Assembly (NCBI RefSeq): GCF_030813415.1
Contig: NZ_JAUSUF010000002.1
Span: 186,001 to 250,000, forward strand
Length of the DNA stretch: 64,000 nucleotides
Direction of reading: 5' to 3'
Source: Eubacterium multiforme
GTDB lineage: Bacteria > Bacillota > Clostridia > Clostridiales > Clostridiaceae
The notes under the pieces: model-generated
What the model saw: the letters and a program-made list of their open reading frames with translations, nothing else
What the model was told of the DNA's origin: nothing
Database searches by the model: none
Program-made: the position numbers and the translations under genes
Part shown: positions 53,843 through 63,209 of the stretch, one piece after another
How positions within the stretch are numbered: the stretch's first letter is position 1
Layout: each line of letters opens with the position of its first letter

Positions 53843-54114
53843 ATCTTATCACCCCCATATTTTTCATTTAGTATCATTCCACTAATGCTACTTCTCATTT
53901 TCTTTCTATTATTTGCATATAAACTTCTATTATCGTAAAACTCCTGTATATAAAATAGTAATAATAGTTTTTGCCTACTTGTCATATTTTCTCTATTAAA
54001 TTTAGGGATAAGCTCTTTAAATTCATCCAAAACAGCATTTTTTATAAGTTCTATATATTTATCATCAACAGAATCATATACATTTAAAAAATCTTTTATT
54101 TCATCTAATTCCAT
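53839..54114 (-). CDS. Head-tail connector (gp6-like)
   Basis: 91 residues. ELDEIKDFLNVYDSVDDKYIELIKNAVLDEFKELI is the DNA packaging/gp6-like family opening, followed by a helical part. First of the connector genes after the capsid gene. Confidence 0.82.
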   Translation of the reverse strand: MELDEIKDFLNVYDSVDDKYIELIKNAVLDEFKELIPKFNRENMTSRQKLLLLFYIQEFYDNRSLYANNRKKMRSSISGMILNEKYGGDKI

Positions 54115-54160
54115 ATATACTATTCCACCTCTTTTATAAGAAGTGATATTAAACCACTTC

Positions 54161-55357
54161 TTATACTAATTTTGTTGAATCAACAAGTAATATTTTTACT
54201 GCTTGTTTGTCTACTAATTGACCATCAAATCTAAATACACCTTTTAATTCTGTTTTATCTTTTCTCCATGCTTCTCCACCAATTCTGCTACTTTCAATTG
54301 ACATTTGTTTTCTATCAAACATAGTGTATAAAGCTTTTAAATCTCCTATGATAAAAGGAACTCTTGTTTTATCTGAATCAGTTATATTCTTCAAAAATTT
54401 ATTAGGTACTTTAACAATTTCTTTTCCTTTAAAAGCAAATCCACTAGCTTTAGTTACATCTGGTTGTAAATAAGGATTTCCTTTTTTATCTTCCATTCCA
54501 TCTAAGTAATCGTACCCGTCTGAATTAACAAAAATACAAATATTATCACTAGCTATATCATCTAAATCTTTATTGAAAACTGATTTAAACTTCTTTATAG
54601 TTGGAGTTTCATCAACTTTTTCTGTTATATTTAATAATGCACCTTTTGTTTTAGTAGCTTCTGTTAATATTCCAACAGCTGCTTTATTACCTGTTCCATT
54701 GAATACTTGGTATGCATAAGTATTTAATTCATTTTTTGCTATCCATTTTTCTATAAAAGCAAGAATATTTTCTGGAGTATCCTCTAAAAGTTCATTTGTT
54801 ATAGGAATAAAACCAGCATATTTTCTTACACTATACTCTAGTTCATCAAATTCAGGTTCATGTAATTCTTGAATTTCTGCTCCTTCATCTACACTTGCAA
54901 ATCCACTTGCATCTGGTTCATTTTTAACTAATGGTCTTGATCCTTTAAGTGTTGATACAGGTTCAACATTAATATATGGTCTTATATCAAATTCTTTTCT
55001 TTGAAATTCAATTATTTTAGTTTGTGCATCATCTGGAACAATTGCTCCACCTTTAGACTTATCCCCTTCAACCATTAAGTTTTTAATTTCTTGGAGTTCT
55101 TCTTTTGTAGCATTACCAATTAGTGCTTTTACAAATATTTCTGCTTTATTTGTAATTTTTTTATCTTCTTCATCCTCTTTAATATCTTCCACTTCCTCTG
55201 GTTCTTCTTTAGCCTCTTCTAATGCAATTTTAGCTTTTATAGCACTTATTTTCTTTGCACATGCTAATATTTCATCTGCATTTTCTGAATTTTGTAATTT
55301 TTCTCCTTCCTCTTGTGCTAACTTTAATTGATTTCTTAAATCGTCTATTTTCTTCAT
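54161..55357 (-). CDS. HK97-family major capsid protein
   Basis: 398 residues. The first 110 or so form a charged delta domain that acts as scaffold and is cut off (KKIDDLRNQLKLAQEEGEKLQ to EDEEDKKITNKAE). The mature fold starts near GGAIVPDDAQTKIIEF, with the E-loop, the P-domain spine and the closing strands (VPFIIGDLKALYTMFDRKQMSIESS) in order. A stem-loop (54135-54165) follows the gene. Confidence 0.93.
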   Translation of the reverse strand: MKKIDDLRNQLKLAQEEGEKLQNSENADEILACAKKISAIKAKIALEEAKEEPEEVEDIKEDEEDKKITNKAEIFVKALIGNATKEELQEIKNLMVEGDKSKGGAIVPDDAQTKIIEFQRKEFDIRPYINVEPVSTLKGSRPLVKNEPDASGFASVDEGAEIQELHEPEFDELEYSVRKYAGFIPITNELLEDTPENILAFIEKWIAKNELNTYAYQVFNGTGNKAAVGILTEATKTKGALLNITEKVDETPTIKKFKSVFNKDLDDIASDNICIFVNSDGYDYLDGMEDKKGNPYLQPDVTKASGFAFKGKEIVKVPNKFLKNITDSDKTRVPFIIGDLKALYTMFDRKQMSIESSRIGGEAWRKDKTELKGVFRFDGQLVDKQAVKILLVDSTKLV

Positions 55358-55397
55358 AATTTAATCCTCCTAAAATATTTTTATTAAATAAAAAAAG

Positions 55398-56144
55398 CTA
55401 GGCTATTAATAATCCTAACTTTGCTTTTGCAAGTTCTAATTTTTTCTTGTTTTCTATTTCTTCTTTCTTTTTATCATCTAATGTATTTTCATTTTTTTCT
55501 TTAGCTTTACCTAATAACTCTTTTGGAATATGGTTATATAAAGAAAAATCGAAATTACTACAAGCTGCTACATCAATTTCTTCTGTTACCTTCATATTTT
55601 TAAATATAGCTGAAGCCTCTTCCCCATTAAGCCATGTTTCTTTTTGAACCATTTCATTAACTAATTCTTTATCACTTTCATTTATTAAATTTTCTTCATA
55701 AATACTCATCATTCCAACTTCTATTGATTCTAACATCTCTATTGCTTTTTTAAAATCATTTGCATTACCTCTAGCTCCCATAATTGGCTTATGAACCATT
55801 AAAAATGCATTTTTAGGTATTATTATTTCATCACCAGCCAAAGCAACTAAACTTGCGGCACTAGCTGCAAAATCTATATAAACTTTCTTTTTAGCTTTAT
55901 GATTTTTAAATAAATTATACATAGAAACACCAGCAAATAAAGCTCCACCTGGAGAATTAATGTGGATTTCTAATTCATCCATATCTTTTAGGTTTTGCAT
56001 AGTTTTTATAAAATCTCGTAAATAATTATCTTTACTTTCTTCTCCATCTTCATACCAAGGTTTTTCAGTCATTATTTCTCCAACTATATATATTTCTGCT
56101 GTACTTTCTGTCTTATTTTTAACTTCAAAGAATTTATTTTTCAT
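55398..56144 (-). CDS. ClpP-like head maturation protease
   Basis: 248 residues. LEIHINSPGGALFAGVSMYNLF and VYIDFAASAASLVALAG hold the catalytic serine (S95) and FLMVHKP the histidine (H118) of the ClpP/S14 fold. It cuts the delta domain of the capsid protein. The start overlaps the portal gene by 11 bases. Confidence 0.92.
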   Translation of the reverse strand: MKNKFFEVKNKTESTAEIYIVGEIMTEKPWYEDGEESKDNYLRDFIKTMQNLKDMDELEIHINSPGGALFAGVSMYNLFKNHKAKKKVYIDFAASAASLVALAGDEIIIPKNAFLMVHKPIMGARGNANDFKKAIEMLESIEVGMMSIYEENLINESDKELVNEMVQKETWLNGEEASAIFKNMKVTEEIDVAACSNFDFSLYNHIPKELLGKAKEKNENTLDDKKKEEIENKKKLELAKAKLGLLIA

Positions 56145-57372
56145 TATCTTTCCTCCTTATAGCCATAGATTTATTCCTTTGATATTCTTCCATCATATCT
56201 ACATCTACATAATTTAAACTTCTATAATGTTTATCTCCCTTAGATCCTATTTCTTCTTCATCCTCTTTAGATAAGCATTTATTAATAGAGTAAAGACCAA
56301 TGTTAAGCATCTTCTCATAGAAAGTTGCCCTAGATATATCATCTGCTCTCATAGCAACAGCCATATTAAATTTACAGTAAGTTCCCTTATTTTTTTCACT
56401 TGTATAATAGTACTTATAATTAAATTCTTCCTCTACATCTGTAAGTAATGGTTGTATAGAATTTGATATAAAATCCATAGCTTGACTTTGAACATTATTA
56501 AACTTAGCCCCGTCCATTATTCCAAGCATATATGGAGGAACATTGAAAAATCTTCCTATTTCTTCAACACTAAATTTATTTAAATTTAAAAACTGTGCAT
56601 CTTCAAAGCTCATAGATATATCTTTATATTCAATTCCACTATCTAAAATAGGGATATCATATGAATTTTCTATGCCCGCATTAACCTCTCTCCAAGCCTT
56701 TTTAATATTTGCTTTAGGTTCATCTTCTAATGTTTCTGGATGAATTAACAAACCTTTTGATAAAGTTCCATTTTTATAATACTTACTTAAAAGTTTATTA
56801 CCTGCTCTAGCGTTTCCTAAAGTTTCTCTAGCTAATTGTATTTTACTTTTACCTAGTATTCCATCAGTTCCCCAATCCTTAAAATGCATAACTTCTTCAT
56901 CTGTAAAAGTTTCTTGTTTTAATGCTATTGGATTTTGATATTTATATCTAAGACTTCCATCACTCATTATAGATATAGTAGTTCTCCAAGGTTCTAATCT
57001 ATTTAAAGATTCTCTATTATTTTTTATAAGTACGTATGCATTTCCCCACAAATCTATATCAATACTAATCATTTTTTTTAATTGAGATGGTGTTGTTAGT
57101 CTATTTGGCCTTACTTCTAATAAATAACTTGAATTATCAAATATCCTTTGCTTTCCTTTAATGGTTTTTCTGAATGTTTGAAGTGGCATTTTACTTATTG
57201 TTCCACTTCTTATGGAACAACATCTATATACAGCACTTAAGTTTAATGCTAAATTAGGGGTTATTTCCATACCACTTTCCGTTAATCTACCACCAATTAA
57301 ATCTACAAACCATTGTTCTGGATTACTTACATTAGAAGGCTTATTATCTTTCTTAAATATTTTCTCAAACAT
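56134..57372 (-). CDS. HK97-family portal protein
   Basis: 412 residues. NLSAVYRCCSIRSGTISKMPLQTF, then WGNAYVLI, DEEVMHFKDWGTDGILGKS, GNARAGNKLLSKYYKNG and RFFNVPPYMLGIMDG give the portal pattern from N- to C-terminus. It forms the dodecameric DNA gate at one vertex. Confidence 0.94.
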   Translation of the reverse strand: MFEKIFKKDNKPSNVSNPEQWFVDLIGGRLTESGMEITPNLALNLSAVYRCCSIRSGTISKMPLQTFRKTIKGKQRIFDNSSYLLEVRPNRLTTPSQLKKMISIDIDLWGNAYVLIKNNRESLNRLEPWRTTISIMSDGSLRYKYQNPIALKQETFTDEEVMHFKDWGTDGILGKSKIQLARETLGNARAGNKLLSKYYKNGTLSKGLLIHPETLEDEPKANIKKAWREVNAGIENSYDIPILDSGIEYKDISMSFEDAQFLNLNKFSVEEIGRFFNVPPYMLGIMDGAKFNNVQSQAMDFISNSIQPLLTDVEEEFNYKYYYTSEKNKGTYCKFNMAVAMRADDISRATFYEKMLNIGLYSINKCLSKEDEEEIGSKGDKHYRSLNYVDVDMMEEYQRNKSMAIRRKDNEK

Positions 57373-57386
57373 AATTTACCTTCTTT

Positions 57387-57584
57387 CTAACTTTTTATTT
57401 TACTTATTAAAATACCTAAAACTATCAATACTATGCTTAAACTTAAGTATCCAGCAAATAAAGATATAAATCTAAACATAGTAAAAATAAATATACCTAT
57501 TCCTAAAAAAATAAGCATATCTTGAAAATTATTAATCAAAAATATGCTTAAAGATTTTAAATATTTAGTTATAATTTTATGCAT
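57387..57584 (-). CDS. DUF1056-like small membrane protein
   Basis: 65 residues, two hydrophobic segments (MLIFLGIGIFIFTMFRFISLFAGYLSLSIVLIVLGILI). A small membrane protein with this layout sits between terminase and portal in many Firmicute phages. Ribosome binding site TAGGAGG overlaps the terminase stop. Confidence 0.7.
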   Translation of the reverse strand: MHKIITKYLKSLSIFLINNFQDMLIFLGIGIFIFTMFRFISLFAGYLSLSIVLIVLGILISKIKS

Positions 57585-57594
57585 ATAAAGCCTC

Positions 57595-59292
57595 CTACAT
57601 TTTATAATTTTTGCTAAAGATACTGTTATAATCTTTCTTATTTATCTTATTATCAAGTAAACAATATAGAGCTATTATTGTAGCTACAACCATATCTACT
57701 TTATTTTTAGATTTCTTTTTATTTACATACTTATTTTTATTTGTATCTTCTGTACATTTAGCATTAGAAAAGTTAATTTCTAAAAGTCTATTTTCCTCAT
57801 ATTTAAAAGTTCTATGCAATATATATTCTTTAAGTGTCTTAGTTGGAAAATGTAAATACTTACTATGTTGAATAACTTCAACAACTTCATAACCTGCTTT
57901 TTCAAGTTTCTTAGCTGTAGACATACAGTTATACCTATCAAATCCTATTTGAAGTATCTTAACTCCATATTTATCTTCTATTCCCAATATAAAATCTTCT
58001 ATGAAAGAATAATCTATAGCATCATCTCCACAAGGGTAACAGATTTTTTGTTTTATCATCTTACTATATCTTAATCCTTCTTTATTTGATTTAATCTCAA
58101 CTCTATCTTTAGGAATAAAAGCCCATACTTTAGCATATAACTTATCTTCTTCTTCAGTTATCATTGCTACACTTGTATTATCTTCACTCATAGATAAATC
58201 CAAACCTAAATAAACTTTTTTGCCCTTCCAGAAATTTAAATCTTCTTTTATTACACATTCCTTTACAATATTTATATCTACATATCCTTCTGTTCCAAGT
58301 CCTTGATATAATATATTATTGTGTTTGCATAAATAATTTTCTCGCTTATTTTCATAGAGTATTGCAAGAGCTCTCTTTTTCTTTAATGTTTCAAATATTC
58401 TTGGAGTACTTACTGCTACTGGATTAGATTGATATATAACTAAATCATTTGTTTGCCATTCTTTTATTAATTTCTCATCTGGTTCATATAATAAACTAAA
58501 ATATCTTTTATCATCTGTTAATCCATCTAAAACCTTTTTCGCATAATCTATTTCATCTAACATAACATTATTATCATTTGGATATTGAGTTGAAATAACT
58601 ATTCCTAATTTGTTGATAAGAGTTATTTGAGATGATCTCATTGCTTCTACTGGATATTCATCTAATGCACCAGCTTCATCAGCTAAGAATATATTTGCTA
58701 ATTTACCATCCATTCCATCATTACTATAGGCTAGGGGGACATATTCACTCTCAGTTATTTTGCACATTATCATATCTCTATTAATCTTGAAATATTTTAT
58801 TAATGCAGGACTACATTTCACTATCTTTTTTACAGCTAATTTAAGTTCACTAGATAATTTAAAATCTGGTGCTACACTAAAAAATCTACTAAATCTCGGT
58901 TCTATTAACATACCAATTATAAATATTATTGCTGCAACAAATGTTTTATAGTTTTTACGGCTTATTTCTAATAATCCAGTTTCATAATACCTACTATTAT
59001 CACTTTTACACCTGGTACAAAGAACTGCCACTACAAAAAACCAAGCATACTGTTCCATTCCTTCATATAGAGTTATTTTCCCACCTAAGTCTGGGTGAAT
59101 CATTAATTTAAGTAGCTTACACATCTTTTTAAAGAATTTTTCATTAAAGTAAGCTTCTTTATTTCTACCTTCGACTATTTCAATCCATTCTTTAGCTTGT
59201 TTTTTTACATATATGCCAACCTGTTTATTATTTTCTTCTATACACCAAAGAGCATATTTAAATGCTGTTGACTCTTTAATATTAATCATCAT
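57595..59292 (-). CDS. terL: Terminase large subunit
   Basis: 565 residues. The ATPase half has a Walker A-like motif SRKNYKTFVAA (with Tyr where most have Gly, so variant) and Walker B IFLADEAGALDEYP. The nuclease half has YLGLDLSMSEDNTSVAMI and ends KVDMVVATIIALYC. P27-associated TerL proteins share this layout. It packages DNA through the portal. It overlaps the small subunit gene by 11 bases. Confidence 0.92.
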   Translation of the reverse strand: MMINIKESTAFKYALWCIEENNKQVGIYVKKQAKEWIEIVEGRNKEAYFNEKFFKKMCKLLKLMIHPDLGGKITLYEGMEQYAWFFVVAVLCTRCKSDNSRYYETGLLEISRKNYKTFVAAIIFIIGMLIEPRFSRFFSVAPDFKLSSELKLAVKKIVKCSPALIKYFKINRDMIMCKITESEYVPLAYSNDGMDGKLANIFLADEAGALDEYPVEAMRSSQITLINKLGIVISTQYPNDNNVMLDEIDYAKKVLDGLTDDKRYFSLLYEPDEKLIKEWQTNDLVIYQSNPVAVSTPRIFETLKKKRALAILYENKRENYLCKHNNILYQGLGTEGYVDINIVKECVIKEDLNFWKGKKVYLGLDLSMSEDNTSVAMITEEEDKLYAKVWAFIPKDRVEIKSNKEGLRYSKMIKQKICYPCGDDAIDYSFIEDFILGIEDKYGVKILQIGFDRYNCMSTAKKLEKAGYEVVEVIQHSKYLHFPTKTLKEYILHRTFKYEENRLLEINFSNAKCTEDTNKNKYVNKKKSKNKVDMVVATIIALYCLLDNKINKKDYNSIFSKNYKM

Positions 59293-59743
59293 CTGCTAAT
59301 GCTTTAAGCAAAGGATCCTCAGCCTTATCTTTTGCATTTAAATTTATATTTGAAAGTTTAGCTCTACTTTGAGGAGATAATGATAATTCATTACAACACC
59401 TATAAAAATCCTTTGAATATTTATCTTTAGCACTCATAATTTCGCTTTTAAATAATAATCCATTATTATCATTTATTTTATTTTCTAAATATTGAATCCT
59501 TTCAATAGCAATAGAGCAAGTAACTAATATATAAATGTCTAGGTTACTTAAAATTCCACTTTCTTTTAATTCATCTTTTATATAATTGAAAACATCTCTT
59601 TGGTTTTCATTTAAAAATTTAGGTGGATATATTTTATCTCCATTTCCTCTAAGTTTATTTTCATATTCTATTCTTTCTTGAATTTCATCCTTAGTTTGAG
59701 AACATTCAGATAATACTTTTGCACTCTTACATGGTCTTGCCAA
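59282..59743 (-). CDS. Terminase small subunit, P27 family
   Basis: About 153 residues. The start MARPCKSAKVLSECSQTKDEIQERIEYENKLRG is the typical P27 opening, and PPKFLNENQRDVFNYIKDELKESGILSNLDIYIL follows as in the family. The TTG at 59743 lies 6 bases past AGGTG. The GTG at 59752 is within that site and would add KNL. Confidence 0.88.
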   Translation of the reverse strand: MARPCKSAKVLSECSQTKDEIQERIEYENKLRGNGDKIYPPKFLNENQRDVFNYIKDELKESGILSNLDIYILVTCSIAIERIQYLENKINDNNGLLFKSEIMSAKDKYSKDFYRCCNELSLSPQSRAKLSNINLNAKDKAEDPLLKALADDD

Positions 59744-59847
59744 ATTTTTCACCTACTTTTAAAATAAATTTTAAATTTTTCATTTTACAGATTTTGTGTG
59801 AGAAAGGGTACCCCCGTCATGATAAAATTTTTCCTTTTAACTTTTTA

Positions 59848-60291
59848 CTATATGGGGTACTTATTCATTCCTATTTTTTCAATTTTTTCTTTATATTTTT
59901 TTAATTTAAAATTACCAGCTTTATAATCATTTAACATACTAAATAGAATATCTTGAGTTTCTTTTTTATTTATTTTATACAACTCATGAACTATCTTATG
60001 TGCCATATCACTTAGTGGTATTAGATTATTAAAATCTTTCCCTTTTGTTTCATCTTCAAGAACCTCAATGATATGATGAGTTACTGTTGCTTTTCTTTTT
60101 CTCCCGTCAACATATAAAGAGAATAAACAAGTACTATTATATTTATCTAGCACCTTTCTTCTTGTCTTCCTGTATTCCTTAGACTCATATACTTTATTAT
60201 CTATTCTACTTCTATCATATGCCTTCTTAGCTCTTCTAGGGCATTTGTGGGGTTTATCCACTATTCCACAATATCTACAACTTATCTTCAT
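59848..60291 (-). CDS. HNH endonuclease
   Basis: 147 residues. An N-terminal Cys-rich knuckle (CRYCGIVDKPHKCPRRAKK) is followed by the HNH motif (TVTHHIIEVLEDETKGKDFNNLIPLSDMAHKIVHELY). HNH proteins next to terminase genes help DNA cutting in packaging. Confidence 0.92.
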   Translation of the reverse strand: MKISCRYCGIVDKPHKCPRRAKKAYDRSRIDNKVYESKEYRKTRRKVLDKYNSTCLFSLYVDGRKRKATVTHHIIEVLEDETKGKDFNNLIPLSDMAHKIVHELYKINKKETQDILFSMLNDYKAGNFKLKKYKEKIEKIGMNKYPI

Positions 60292-60304
60292 ACATATTTC
60301 CTCA

Positions 60305-60784
60305 CTATATTTCTATAATCTTAGCTTTAATCTCTTTCTCTTTAAGCTTTAATCCTTTTTTATCTATATCAATCTTAGCAGGATCTTCTTTCCATTGAGC
60401 TTTCTTTCTATTATTCAAATAATATTTCTGTGCTGCAAGCTCTGGTCCTTTATACTTTTTTACCTTACTTATTTTCACATCTTCCTGGATTAATACAGTT
60501 TGACCATCTTCAGCCATAACTTCTTTTTTTATTTTAGTTGGTACTTCTTCATAATAATTATATCCAGTACAATTTTTAAATAATGCTTTCTCAACTTCTT
60601 GATCTCTAGTATCTTTTGCCTCTAGTATTGTATCCTTTATTTCCGGATATTCGGCCTTATATTTCTTCCAAGTTGAGTATGAAACACCTACTATTTCAGC
60701 TATTTCTTTATCTGTCTTACCTTCTTCAGCCATTGATTTTATTAACTTTAAGTTGCTCATTATATTTTCTTTAACAGATTTCAT
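60305..60784 (-). CDS. HTH protein next to terminase genes
   Basis: 159 residues. An N-terminal helix-turn-helix (KLIKSMAEEGKTDKEIAEIVGVSYSTWKKYKAEYPEIKDTILEAK) and a C-terminal helical part (PELAAQKYYLNNRKKAQWKED) resemble DNA-binding small terminase or phage-regulator proteins. A separate P27 small subunit is present, so a regulatory or accessory packaging role is more likely. Confidence 0.7.
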   Translation of the reverse strand: MKSVKENIMSNLKLIKSMAEEGKTDKEIAEIVGVSYSTWKKYKAEYPEIKDTILEAKDTRDQEVEKALFKNCTGYNYYEEVPTKIKKEVMAEDGQTVLIQEDVKISKVKKYKGPELAAQKYYLNNRKKAQWKEDPAKIDIDKKGLKLKEKEIKAKIIEI

Positions 60785-61068
60785 ATCTAACTTCCTCCTT
60801 TCATAACTAGACCTTTCATTTTTTCAAATGCTTAATAATTTTTATTTGTAATTTTCCACCTAATTTTTACCAGAATTAAAAACCTATCTAAACCATTGAT
60901 TTCACTAACCTTAAAGGCATTTTAATTAATACTTACAAATGCTCCAAAACAGTAATGATTACTCATTCCATTTTTACCGTATATATATTAGTAGAGTTTT
61001 TTCATTATCTCCTTAAATACACCCCATTGACTTTTTGGAGTATTCTTATAAAAAAATATATAAAAAAA

Positions 61069-61716
61069 TTAGAGTTTAGAATCAGTTATATTAGCTGCTT
61101 CTTCTCTAATCTCTAATGCTATTCCTAAATATTCTTTTGTTGTTTCTATACTTTTATGTCCTAATGCTTTTCTACATAATTCTAAATCTCCTGTATTATC
61201 CCATATTCTAGTTACATATGTTTTCCTTAAACTATGTCCACTTATATTGTCTATATCTAATTCCTTTGCGGCGTTAGAAAGAATCTTACTATAAGATTTA
61301 GCTTTTATGTATCCATTACCTTTATTTGATTTAAATGCATACTCTGATTTATATTTATTTCTAACATAACTTTTTAACATTTTCTTTAATTTAGGTTTTA
61401 TTAATACAACTCTTTTTTTAGGTGATTTTCTCTTAGACATAGGATATTTTTTTATATGTTTTAAAAAACTTTTATATTGTTTTTGTTCCTGAATCCTAAG
61501 CTCTTCAAATTCTATAGCTTCTTTTAATTCTCCAATAGTTAAATTAACAATATCTTGTAATCTATATCCAGTTGCTACTCCAAGATAAAATAACATCATA
61601 TTTCTTTCTTTAAAATCACCACTTATTTCTTCAAGCTTATATTTAAATCTTTCATATTCTCTTTCAGGAATAGGTGAGGCTGGTGTTTTTTCATTTCTTA
61701 ATTTTATTTCTTTCAT
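61069..61716 (-). CDS. Tyrosine recombinase, catalytic domain only
   Basis: 215 residues. R52 (GYRLQDIVNL), H161 and R164 (SGHSLRKTYVTRIWD), H187 (LGHKS) and Y196 (KEYLGI) form the complete catalytic set. The arm-binding and core-binding domains of a phage integrase are absent; only about 15 residues precede the catalytic domain. Its site upstream of the terminase genes is one where such short recombinases are found in Firmicute phages. It may resolve phage DNA multimers. Confidence 0.85.
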   Translation of the reverse strand: MKEIKLRNEKTPASPIPEREYERFKYKLEEISGDFKERNMMLFYLGVATGYRLQDIVNLTIGELKEAIEFEELRIQEQKQYKSFLKHIKKYPMSKRKSPKKRVVLIKPKLKKMLKSYVRNKYKSEYAFKSNKGNGYIKAKSYSKILSNAAKELDIDNISGHSLRKTYVTRIWDNTGDLELCRKALGHKSIETTKEYLGIALEIREEAANITDSKL

Positions 61717-61727
61717 AAAAAATCACC

Positions 61728-61934
61728 TCACTTTTGCCTTAATGCTCCATTGACTCTTTTAAAACTATCATGTTTCATGCATTCACTTATACCTTGGCAA
61801 GGATCATATATAACAACTTCTTCTTCACATTTACCACATTTATAATCTTTACATAAAGGTGAGAAAAATGAACAAGCACATTTTAATCTGTTTCCTTCCC
61901 ACTTCATATACATTGGTAATATTCTTTTTTTCAT
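61728..61934 (-). CDS. Cys-rich small protein
   Basis: 68 residues with nine cysteines (CACSFFSPLCKDYKCGKCEEEVVIYDPCQGISECM). Likely a small zinc-binding protein. AGGAGGTGAG precedes the ATG. It forms an operon with the tyrosine recombinase gene (11-base gap). Confidence 0.7.
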   Translation of the reverse strand: MKKRILPMYMKWEGNRLKCACSFFSPLCKDYKCGKCEEEVVIYDPCQGISECMKHDSFKRVNGALRQK

Positions 61935-61965
61935 CTTCTCACCTCCTAATTATTATTAAATAAAA

Positions 61966-61994
61966 AAGAGCTTGCACAAAAATAACAAGCTCTT
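61966..61994 (-). terminator. Intrinsic terminator
   Basis: Perfect 9-base arms (AAGAGCTTG) with an 11-base loop, followed by TTTTTTATTT on the minus strand. It separates the regulator genes to its right from the late genes. Confidence 0.88.
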
Positions 61995-62112
61995 GAACTA
62001 ATCTAGTTTAATTATACCTAAACTCTTTTGAAATTTTTTTATTAATTCTTCTATGATATAAGACTATCATATGTTAAGTTAGATATTCAACCATATTTAA
62101 GTTTGATTTTAG

Positions 62113-62553
62113 TTAGAATTTTATATAATCATACTTCGAAATTTCAGATTCTAATTTTTTTATTATTCCTTTTCTTTTAGATATTAAATATTTTTCATTC
62201 ATTTCCAAATGATCTGCTATAATAGAATTTTTTATTCCTCTAAAATAATATGATGATATTATGTAATACTCTTTTTCAGTTAAATTAGAAACTAAGTTTT
62301 CTATCTTTTTTATTTTAAGTTCCTTGCTTCTTTTCAAATATAGAAGGTATTCTATTTTCTTTTCCTTTAAAACTATTTCTGTTTCTACAGATGAACTTAT
62401 CTTATATGTTTCCCCTGTTTTTTCTTCATAGCTTAAAGCTCCACACCCTTTATATTCATTTTCTATCACATCAATTTCTATATCTATTGCTCTAATATCT
62501 TTTATTATATATTTATAACTATTTAAAATTCCTTCTATATTTGTATCAACCAT
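62113..62553 (-). CDS. Sigma-70 region 4-like phage regulator
   Basis: 146 residues. The C-terminal 60 contain LTEKEYYIISSYYFRGIKNSIIADHLEMNEKYLISKRKGIIKKL, a region 4-like helix-turn-helix as in ArpU and related late-gene activators. The N-terminal 85 are helical. Position just upstream of the late genes fits an activator of late transcription. Ribosome binding site GGAGGTA. Confidence 0.7.
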   Translation of the reverse strand: MVDTNIEGILNSYKYIIKDIRAIDIEIDVIENEYKGCGALSYEEKTGETYKISSSVETEIVLKEKKIEYLLYLKRSKELKIKKIENLVSNLTEKEYYIISSYYFRGIKNSIIADHLEMNEKYLISKRKGIIKKLESEISKYDYIKF

Positions 62554-62608
62554 TTGAATACCTCCATATGTAATAATTATGCTAGATTATACTTTTAATA
62601 TTTATTGT

Positions 62609-62854
62609 TTACTTATTTATTATATTTGAAATTAATCCTGTACTACATTTAAATGATTCAGCTATTTCTTTTATTGTTTTACCTTGAAATCTATACATCT
62701 TTATCATTTCTTCTTCCATAGGTGTAAATCTCTTTTTTCTTCCTGCACCACGATTATTTTTTGATTTTAAATTTTCTATTTCTATTAAAGCTGCTATATA
62801 TAACTTCTTATATCTTTCTAACTCTTCTTTTAATACTTTAATCTCATTTTTCAT
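62609..62854 (-). CDS. Small HTH protein
   Basis: 81 residues. A coiled coil (KVLKEELERYKKLYIAALIEIENLKSK) is followed by a Hin-type helix-turn-helix (GRKKRFTPMEEEMIKMYRFQGKTIKEIAESFKCSTGLISNII). A DNA-binding dimer of unknown target. Ribosome binding site GAAGGTGAT. Confidence 0.75.
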   Translation of the reverse strand: MKNEIKVLKEELERYKKLYIAALIEIENLKSKNNRGAGRKKRFTPMEEEMIKMYRFQGKTIKEIAESFKCSTGLISNIINK

Positions 62855-62923
62855 ATAATCACCTTCATAAATTAAATTCTGAATAAAAATTACTTTCTTA
62901 CTGTCACAATTTCAAAATTTAAT

Positions 62924-63100
62924 TTATGAATTATCATTACTTTTAATCATTTTTCTTACACCTAAAATTCCAATTAAATTTATAAATAATATCTCTATTG
63001 CAATTATGATTTTCCCAAGTCTTATATTATCTATAAATACTACTAATAATATTGATGCTATAACAAAGGATATAATCATTAATAATATTTCTTTTCTCAT
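62924..63100 (-). CDS. Small membrane protein, 58 residues
   Basis: The ATG at 63100 follows AGGATGTGAG. Two membrane helices (ILLMIISFVIASILLVVFI and IIIAIEILFINLIGILGV) and a short basic tail. No family recognised. Lies between phage regulator genes. Confidence 0.65.
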   Translation of the reverse strand: MRKEILLMIISFVIASILLVVFIDNIRLGKIIIAIEILFINLIGILGVRKMIKSNDNS

Positions 63101-63209
63101 TTATCTCACATCCTATTTTATTAAATTAATTCTGCATAAAAAATACCGCATATTCATATTGAATACTACGGTATTTTTATAGGTTTATTTATAATTATTA
63201 TTACAAAAA

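Noticed and set aside
60785-61068. Short ATG frames after a strong AAGGAG (for example five codons at about 61000) and a YGxNG-like peptide
   Set aside because: Frames stop after five codons or lack a start. The resemblance to pediocin-type YGNGV peptides is by chance. Probably leader DNA of the late operon.
61069-61716. Tyrosine recombinase as the prophage integrase, with attachment site beside it
   Set aside because: It lacks integrase N-terminal domains and is embedded among late genes; no repeat matching the left flank was found.
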